Source: Nocardioides sp. Arc9.136 (GTDB taxonomy: Bacteria; Actinomycetota; Actinomycetes; Propionibacteriales; Nocardioidaceae). Taken from it: DNA of 64,000 nucleotides. The position numbers and the translations under genes are program-made. This document shows, piece after piece, positions 58,663-64,000 of this stretch (the first letter of the stretch is position 1; every line of letters begins with the position of its first letter). A model generated the notes under the pieces. The model saw only the letters and a program-made list of their open reading frames with translations, had not been told where the DNA came from and made no database searches. The DNA lies in the NCBI RefSeq assembly GCF_030506255.1, contig NZ_CP113431.1, forward strand, positions 1,612,001-1,676,000, given 5' to 3'.

Positions 58663-60438
58663 GTGCGACGTACCCGCCCGACCAGCGGACGGCGCGGCGC
58701 CCTGCGCGGGTCCCCGCAGCTCCGGCTGCGCGTGGGGTTCATCCTGATCGCGATCGTGCTGTCGGTCTTCGGTGGCCGGCTGGTGCAGCTGCAGGGCCTG
58801 GACCCGCGGTCGTACGCCGCGATGGCGGCCGCCGAGGGCACCGAGAAGGTCGTCCTCCCCGCGGTCCGCGGCGACATCGTCGACCGCAACGGCAAGCCGC
58901 TCGCGGACTCCGTCGACGGGCTGATGGTCGTCGCCGACCCCTTCCTGACCGCTGACAAGGCCCAGGAGATGGCGACGTTCCTCGCCCGTCGGCTCGACGT
59001 CGACTACGTGCAGACGCTCGAGCGGCTCCGCGAGGAGGACAGCCGGTACGAGTACATCGCCCGGCAGGTCCCCTCCACCCTCGCCACGGACGTGCTCAGC
59101 GAGGCACGTGAGCTCGGGTACGACGGCCTCATCACGCAGCGCGACCCGGTGCGGGAGTACCCCGCCGGCGACGTGGCCGCGAACATCGTCGGCGCCCTCG
59201 GCACCCCCGACCCGGAGAAGGGCGACCAGCCGCTCGTCGGTCTCGAGCTCGCCCTCAACTCCTGGCTCGCCGGCACCGACGGCTCGGCCCGCTACGCAGT
59301 GGGCGGCGGCAACAAGCTCCCGCTCGGCGAGAACGTCGAGGTGCCGCCGGTCGACGGCAAGGACGTCGAGACGACGCTGGACCGCGAGATGCAGTGGTAC
59401 GCCCAGCGCGTGCTGCGCCAGACCGTGGAGGACGCCGGCGGCACGTCGGGCTACGCGGTGGTCCTGGACACCCGCACCGGCGACGTGCTCGCGCTGGCCG
59501 ACACCCCGACGTTCGACGCGAACGCGCCGGAGCTCGCCGACAAGCCCGACCTGGTCTCCCGCGCCCTCGGCGACGTCTACGAGCCCGGGTCGGTGGAGAA
59601 GGTGCTGACCGTCGCAGGCCTCCTCGACGCCGGCAAGGTCACGCCCCGGACCAAGATCACGGTGCCCCCGCTGCTGCACCGCCAGGACCGCCCGATCGGC
59701 GACTGGTGGGACCACGAGGAGATCAAGCTGACCCTGGCCGGGGTGCTGGCCAAGTCCTCCAACATCGGCACGGTGCTCGCGGCCGACAACTTCGACGAGG
59801 GGCAGATGCGCGACTACCTCGTCGACTTCGGGCTCGGGTCCCGCACCGGTCTCGGCGTGCCCGGCGAGTCGGCCGGCATCCTGCCCGACGGCAGCGCGTG
59901 GACCAGCCAGACCGAGGACCGCATCGCGTTCGGCCAGGCGCTCTCGGTCAACGCGATGCAGATGGCCGCCGCGGTCAACACCATCGCCAACGGCGGCGTG
60001 CGGGTCGACCCCAGCATCATCCGGGGGACCGCCACGCTCACCGACGGCACCGAGGTCGGCACCGGCACCGCGACCCGCCGGCGCGTGGTCAGCGAGCAGG
60101 CCGCCCGCCAGACGGCGCGGATGATGGAGCTGGTCGTCGACCCCGACGTCGGAGTCGCCCCCGCCGCGGCGGTGCCCGGCTACCGGGTCGCCGGCAAGAC
60201 CGGCACGGCCCAGCGTGCGGTCGACGGCGGCTACGAGGGCACCACGGTGTCCTTCGCCGGCTTCGCCCCGGCGGACGAGCCGCGGTTCACCGTGTACGTC
60301 GTCGTGCAGGAGCCCGACGCGGGCGGCGGCGGCTCGGTCGCGGGCCCCGCCTTCGCCAAGCTGATGAGCTACGCGCTGCGCCGGTACGGCGTCCCGCCCA
60401 CGGGCACCGAGCCGTCGCGCCTGCCGGTCGAGTGGTGA
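58663..60438 (+). CDS. ftsI: Division transpeptidase FtsI (PBP3)
   Basis: A 591-residue class B penicillin-binding protein. One membrane helix (about 24-43), a dimerisation domain (VRGDIVDRNGKPLADS) and the transpeptidase domain with SVEK (Ser310, Lys313), SSN (365-367) and KTGTAQ (from Lys512). It cross-links septal peptidoglycan. The C-terminus has no PASTA domain. GTG start 33 nt after the ftsL-like gene. Confidence 0.95.
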   Translation: MRRTRPTSGRRGALRGSPQLRLRVGFILIAIVLSVFGGRLVQLQGLDPRSYAAMAAAEGTEKVVLPAVRGDIVDRNGKPLADSVDGLMVVADPFLTADKAQEMATFLARRLDVDYVQTLERLREEDSRYEYIARQVPSTLATDVLSEARELGYDGLITQRDPVREYPAGDVAANIVGALGTPDPEKGDQPLVGLELALNSWLAGTDGSARYAVGGGNKLPLGENVEVPPVDGKDVETTLDREMQWYAQRVLRQTVEDAGGTSGYAVVLDTRTGDVLALADTPTFDANAPELADKPDLVSRALGDVYEPGSVEKVLTVAGLLDAGKVTPRTKITVPPLLHRQDRPIGDWWDHEEIKLTLAGVLAKSSNIGTVLAADNFDEGQMRDYLVDFGLGSRTGLGVPGESAGILPDGSAWTSQTEDRIAFGQALSVNAMQMAAAVNTIANGGVRVDPSIIRGTATLTDGTEVGTGTATRRRVVSEQAARQTARMMELVVDPDVGVAPAAAVPGYRVAGKTGTAQRAVDGGYEGTTVSFAGFAPADEPRFTVYVVVQEPDAGGGGSVAGPAFAKLMSYALRRYGVPPTGTEPSRLPVEW

Positions 60439-60448
60439 GCCGCGGCGA

Positions 60449-60454
60449 TACCCT
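60449..60454 (+). promoter_or_regulatory. Candidate internal -10 (TACCCT) before murE
   Basis: TACCCT 9 nt before the ATG at 60464, with no Shine-Dalgarno sequence. murE may thus be transcribed from an internal leaderless promoter as well as from mraZ. Confidence 0.35.
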
Positions 60455-60463
60455 CGCCGCGTC

Positions 60464-61981
60464 ATGACGAGCCCCCTCCGGCCGCGGCACCCGCGGCGCA
60501 CGTCCCTGTCCGACCTCGTCGCCGAGGTCGGCGGCCTCCACCTCGCCGACCCCTCCGAGGAGGGCGCGGCGACCACCGTCACCGGTGTGTCGCTGAGCTC
60601 CCAACGCGTCGTGCCGGGCGACCTGTACGCCGCGCTGCCGGGCGCTCGGGCCCACGGCGTCGACTACGCCGGCCCGGCGGTCGAGGCGGGCGCGGTCGCC
60701 GTCCTCAGCGACGCCGCTGGCGCCTCCCGCGCGGCGGGGCTCGGCGTGCCGGTGCTGGTCGCCGAGGACCCGCGCGCCCTGCTGGGCCGGCTCGCCGCCC
60801 ACGTGTACGGCGACCCGGCCACCCGGATGCGCATGGTCGGCGTGACCGGCACCCAGGGCAAGACCACGACCACCCGCCTGGCCGAGACAGGTCTGCACGC
60901 GGCCGGGGTGGCCGCCGCCGTCATCGGCACCGTCGGCACGCGGGTCAAGGGCGTCGACGTGCGGACGACGCTGACGACCCCCGAGGCCCCCGACCTGCAC
61001 GGCCTCTTCGCCGCGATGGTCGAGCAGGACGTCGAGGCCTGCGCGATGGAGGTCTCGAGCCACGCCCTGGTCATGGGCCGCGTGGACGGCATCGTCTTCG
61101 ACGTCGCGGTGTTCTTGAACCTCGGCCGCGACCACCTCGACTTCCACGCCGACGTCGAGGACTACTTCCGCGCCAAGGCTGCGCTGTTCACCCCCGAGCG
61201 TGCCCGGCTGGCACTGCTCAACGTCGACGACGAGCACGGCCGCCGGCTGGTGCGGGAGGCCACCGTGCCGGTGCGGACGTTCTCGGCCACCGGCGCCGAG
61301 GCGGACTGGCGCGCCGTGGACGTCGAGCTGCACCCGCACGGCTCGCGGTTCCGCGTGCTGGGTCCCGACGGCCTCGAGGTCGCGGCCGCCTGCCCGATCC
61401 CGGGCGGCTTCAACGTCGCCAACACGCTCGCCGCGGTCGCGGCCTGCGCCGAGGCCGGGCTGGGCGCGGCGCGGGTCGCGGACGGCATCGCGTCCGGCGC
61501 GGGCGTGCCGGGCCGGCTCGAGCGGGTCGAGGCCGGCCAGGACTTCGTCGTGGTCGTCGACTACGCCCACAAGCCCGACGCCGTCGAGGCGGCCGTCGCC
61601 GCGCTGCGACCGGTCACCGAGGGGAGGCTGCTCGTCGTGCTCGGCGCCGGCGGCGACCGCGACCCCGGCAAGCGGCCGATCATGGGGGAGATCGCCTCCC
61701 GGCTCGCCGACGTGCTGGTCGTGACCGACGACAACCCCCGCACCGAGGACCCCGCCGCCGTCCGTGCGGCCGTGCTGGCCGGCGCGACCGGCGGTGCGGA
61801 GGTGCTCGAGGTCGGTGACCGGAGGGCCGCGATCCGCGAGGCGCTCGCCCGGGCACGCGCCGGCGACGTGGTGCTGGTGGCCGGGAAGGGGCACGAGACG
61901 GGTCAGGAGGTGGCCGGCGTGGTCCACCCGTTCGACGACCGCGAGGTCGTCCGCGAGGAGCTGGAGGCGGTGCGGTCGTGA
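60464..61981 (+). CDS. murE: UDP-MurNAc-L-Ala-D-Glu--diaminopimelate ligase
   Basis: A 505-residue Mur ligase. [20 protein letters not shown] is the N-terminal UDP-binding domain, [12 protein letters not shown] the P-loop (Lys133), and DDNPRTED (Asp423-Arg426) the DNPR motif that selects diaminopimelate over lysine; the LL and meso isomers cannot be told apart. [11 protein letters not shown] lies in the central domain. It overlaps murF by GTGA. Confidence 0.95.
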   Translation: MTSPLRPRHPRRTSLSDLVAEVGGLHLADPSEEGAATTVTGVSLSSQRVVPGDLYAALPGARAHGVDYAGPAVEAGAVAVLSDAAGASRAAGLGVPVLVAEDPRALLGRLAAHVYGDPATRMRMVGVTGTQGKTTTTRLAETGLHAAGVAAAVIGTVGTRVKGVDVRTTLTTPEAPDLHGLFAAMVEQDVEACAMEVSSHALVMGRVDGIVFDVAVFLNLGRDHLDFHADVEDYFRAKAALFTPERARLALLNVDDEHGRRLVREATVPVRTFSATGAEADWRAVDVELHPHGSRFRVLGPDGLEVAAACPIPGGFNVANTLAAVAACAEAGLGAARVADGIASGAGVPGRLERVEAGQDFVVVVDYAHKPDAVEAAVAALRPVTEGRLLVVLGAGGDRDPGKRPIMGEIASRLADVLVVTDDNPRTEDPAAVRAAVLAGATGGAEVLEVGDRRAAIREALARARAGDVVLVAGKGHETGQEVAGVVHPFDDREVVREELEAVRS

Positions 61982-63357
61982 TCCCCATGACGCTCGACGA
62001 GGTGGCCGAGGTGGTCGGCGGGACCGTCGACGGCGACGGCACCACCCAGGTGACCGGCCCGGCGTACCTCGACAGCAGGGAGCCGGTCGTCGGCGGGCTC
62101 TTCGTCGCGATCGCGGGGGAGCGGGTCGACGGGCACGCGTACGCCGCCGACGCCCACGCCGTGCTCGGCAGCAGGCCCACGGGGCGCCCCGGCGTGCTCG
62201 TCGACGACCCGGTCGCGGCGCTCGGGCTGCTGGCGCGCCACGTCGTGGACCGCACGGGCGCGACCGTCGTCGCCCTGACCGGCTCCCAGGGCAAGACCGG
62301 CACCAAGGACTACCTCGCCCACGTGCTGGCCACCGCGGCCGGCAGCGGCGTGCCCGGGAGCACCGTCGCCACGCGCGGGAACCACAACAACGAGCTGGGC
62401 GTGCCGCTGACCGTCCTGCGCGCGACCGCCGACACCACCCACCTCGTCGTCGAGATGGGCGCTCGCGGCGTCGGGCACGTCGAGTACCTCTGCCGGGTCG
62501 CGCCCCCGGTCGTCGCCGCGGTCCTCAACGTCGGCACCGCGCACATCGGCGAGTTCGGCAGCCGCGAGGCGATCGCGCAGGCCAAGGGCGAGATCGTCGA
62601 GGCCCTCCCGGGCGCCGGCACCGCCGTCCTCAACGCCGACGACCCGCTGGTCGCCGCGATGGCGCCCCGCACGGCCGCCCGGGTGCTGACCTTCGGCGAG
62701 GCCGGCGACGTCAGCTGGCGGGGGCTGGAGCTCGACGAGCTCGGCCGGCCGACCTTCGAGCTCGGCCACCGGGGCACCTGGCACCCGGTCGCACTGCGCC
62801 AGGTCGGTGCCCACCAGGTGGCCAACGCCGCCGCGGCCGCGGCGATGGCGCTGGCCCTCGGCCTCGACCTCGCCGACGTCGCGGCCGCGCTCGGCACCGC
62901 GGAGAGCGCGTCGCGCTGGCGGATGGAGCTGCGCGAGCGCGCGGACGGGCTCGTGGTGCTCAACGACGCCTACAACGCCAACCCCGCCTCGACCGTCGCC
63001 GCGATCGACGCCCTCGCCGCCATCGGCCGGCGCAGCACGCGTCGTACCGTCGCGGTGCTGGGGGAGATGCGCGAGCTCGGGCCGACCAGCCACGAGGACC
63101 ACGTCGCCGTCGGCCGGGCCGCCGCCGAGGCCGGGGTGGACGTCGTCGTCGCCGTCGGCGAGCCCGCCGCGGGCATCGCGGAGGGCGCGCGCCAGGTGGC
63201 CGGGTGGACCGGTGAGGCGATGCTCACGGCGGGGCGGGACGAAGCACTGACCTGGGTGCGGGAGAATGCTTCGGCCGGGGACGCCGTCCTCGTCAAGGCC
63301 TCGCGCGGAGCCGCGCTCGAGGTCGTCGCGGAGGGACTTCTGGAGGAAGCGACGTGA
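61978..63357 (+). CDS. murF: UDP-MurNAc-tripeptide--D-Ala-D-Ala ligase
   Basis: A 459-residue Mur ligase adding D-Ala-D-Ala to the cytoplasmic precursor. The P-loop [13 protein letters not shown] (Lys at about 107), [38 protein letters not shown], and [19 protein letters not shown] are the MurF blocks. GTG start overlapping the murE stop; its own stop overlaps mraY by GTGA. Confidence 0.95.
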   Translation: MIPMTLDEVAEVVGGTVDGDGTTQVTGPAYLDSREPVVGGLFVAIAGERVDGHAYAADAHAVLGSRPTGRPGVLVDDPVAALGLLARHVVDRTGATVVALTGSQGKTGTKDYLAHVLATAAGSGVPGSTVATRGNHNNELGVPLTVLRATADTTHLVVEMGARGVGHVEYLCRVAPPVVAAVLNVGTAHIGEFGSREAIAQAKGEIVEALPGAGTAVLNADDPLVAAMAPRTAARVLTFGEAGDVSWRGLELDELGRPTFELGHRGTWHPVALRQVGAHQVANAAAAAAMALALGLDLADVAAALGTAESASRWRMELRERADGLVVLNDAYNANPASTVAAIDALAAIGRRSTRRTVAVLGEMRELGPTSHEDHVAVGRAAAEAGVDVVVAVGEPAAGIAEGARQVAGWTGEAMLTAGRDEALTWVRENASAGDAVLVKASRGAALEVVAEGLLEEAT

Positions 63358-64000
63358 GAGCCGTACTGCTCGGGGGTGGGCTCGCCCTGCTCATCTCCCT
63401 GCTCGGCACCCGGGTCGCGATCACCCAGTTCACGCGGATGGGCTACGGCCAGGAGATCCGCGACGACGGGCCGACCAGCCACCACACCAAGCGCGGGACG
63501 CCGACCATGGGCGGCGTCGTGATCATCGCCGCGACCGTGCTGGGCTACTTCGCCGCGAAGTTGATCACGACGAGCCAGCCGTCCGCGTCCGCGCTGCTGC
63601 TGCTCTTCCTCTTCGTCGGCATGGGCCTCGTGGGCTTCCTCGACGACTTCATCAAGATCTCCAAGCAACGCAGCCTCGGCCTGCGCAGCAAGGCGAAGAT
63701 GGTCGGCCAGACCGTCATCGCCCTCGTCTTCGGCTTCCTGGCGCTCTCGCCGTGGTTGGAGGACGACCGCGGACGGACGCCCGCCTCGCACAGCATCTCC
63801 TTCATCCGTGACTTCGCCTCCTTCGCGCTCCCGACGGTCGTCGTGCTCGCGCTGATCTGGCTGATCGTCACCGCCACCTCGAACGCCGTGAACCTCACCG
63901 ACGGGCTCGACGGCCTCGCCACCGGGGCCAGCGTGATGGTCTTCGGCGCCTACACGCTGGTGAACATCTGGCAGAACAACCAGTCCTGCGAGATCTCGCC
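63354..64000 (+). CDS. mraY: Phospho-MurNAc-pentapeptide transferase MraY (3' end outside window)
   Basis: The first 215 residues of the membrane enzyme that makes lipid I. A first membrane helix is followed by [27 protein letters not shown], then [30 protein letters not shown] with the catalytic Asp pair, and [15 protein letters not shown], all MraY signatures. The frame is open to the right edge. GTG start overlapping the murF stop. Confidence 0.95.
   Translation, partial: MRAVLLGGGLALLISLLGTRVAITQFTRMGYGQEIRDDGPTSHHTKRGTPTMGGVVIIAATVLGYFAAKLITTSQPSASALLLLFLFVGMGLVGFLDDFIKISKQRSLGLRSKAKMVGQTVIALVFGFLALSPWLEDDRGRTPASHSISFIRDFASFALPTVVVLALIWLIVTATSNAVNLTDGLDGLATGASVMVFGAYTLVNIWQNNQSCEIS

Overview
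The window is 64 kb of very GC-rich, densely packed actinobacterial chromosome. Gene content and order (dcw cluster, dinB, metF, idsA, a PknL-type kinase with an Rv2175c-like partner, class II DAHP synthase, phosphofructokinase, MacS/MacR-like proteins, plsC and ROK glucokinase) match a neighbourhood I know from Streptomyces and Mycobacterium. A Flp/Tad pilus locus at the left, DUF2804, DUF1028 and MpaB-type genes, and a RNase-barstar pair fit a Nocardioides-like member of the Propionibacteriales; that placement is inference. I see no rRNA, tRNA, insertion sequence, prophage or CRISPR array.

Layout. 1-1.6 kb: end of a peptidase-like gene and an M48 zinc protease. 1.6-10.5 kb: Flp pilin plus a seven-gene minus-strand Tad operon (cpaB, cpaE, tadA, a VWA-TadB fusion, tadC) that runs by ATGA overlaps into its own histidine kinase and LuxR regulator. 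10.8-16.7 kb: long-chain acyl-CoA ligase, divergent from an SRPBCC-ArsA-DUF5304-ROK-ROK operon. 16.7-22.2 kb: membrane protein, esterase, plsC, MacS-like kinase, DUF2804 protein, flavin reductase and MacR-like regulator. 22.2-25.2 kb: three perfect palindromes, MpaB oxygenase with divergent TetR regulator, coiled-coil protein. 25.2-31.7 kb: glycerol kinase, DUF1028, a phosphofructokinase with pyrophosphate-type residues, a nuclease/phosphatase, a nucleotidyltransferase-like protein and an APC transporter. 31.8-36.4 kb: class II DAHP synthase, threonine aldolase, a zinc-ribbon/discoidin protein and a second, unrelated DAHP synthase preceded by a probable Tyr/Phe leader peptide and competing hairpins. 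36.4-43.8 kb: EamA exporter, endonuclease IV, PASTA kinase, its Rv2175c-like partner, guanyl RNase with barstar, polyprenyl synthase, metF. 43.8-47.1 kb: FAD oxidoreductase and small genes. 47.2-50.8 kb: an SOS-box promoter driving DUF6504, a HEPN protein, a methyltransferase and DNA polymerase IV, followed by a DUF3040 gene. 51-55.8 kb: MoxR-DUF58-transglutaminase operon. 56-64 kb: mraZ (with its repeat operator), a structured RNA between mraZ and rsmH, a 52-aa membrane ORF, rsmH, ftsL-like, ftsI, murE, murF and the start of mraY.

Two patterns recur. Most genes inside operons overlap by ATGA or GTGA. Many operon-leading genes have a TANNNT -10-like hexamer only 6-9 nt before the start codon and no Shine-Dalgarno sequence, which points to leaderless transcripts.
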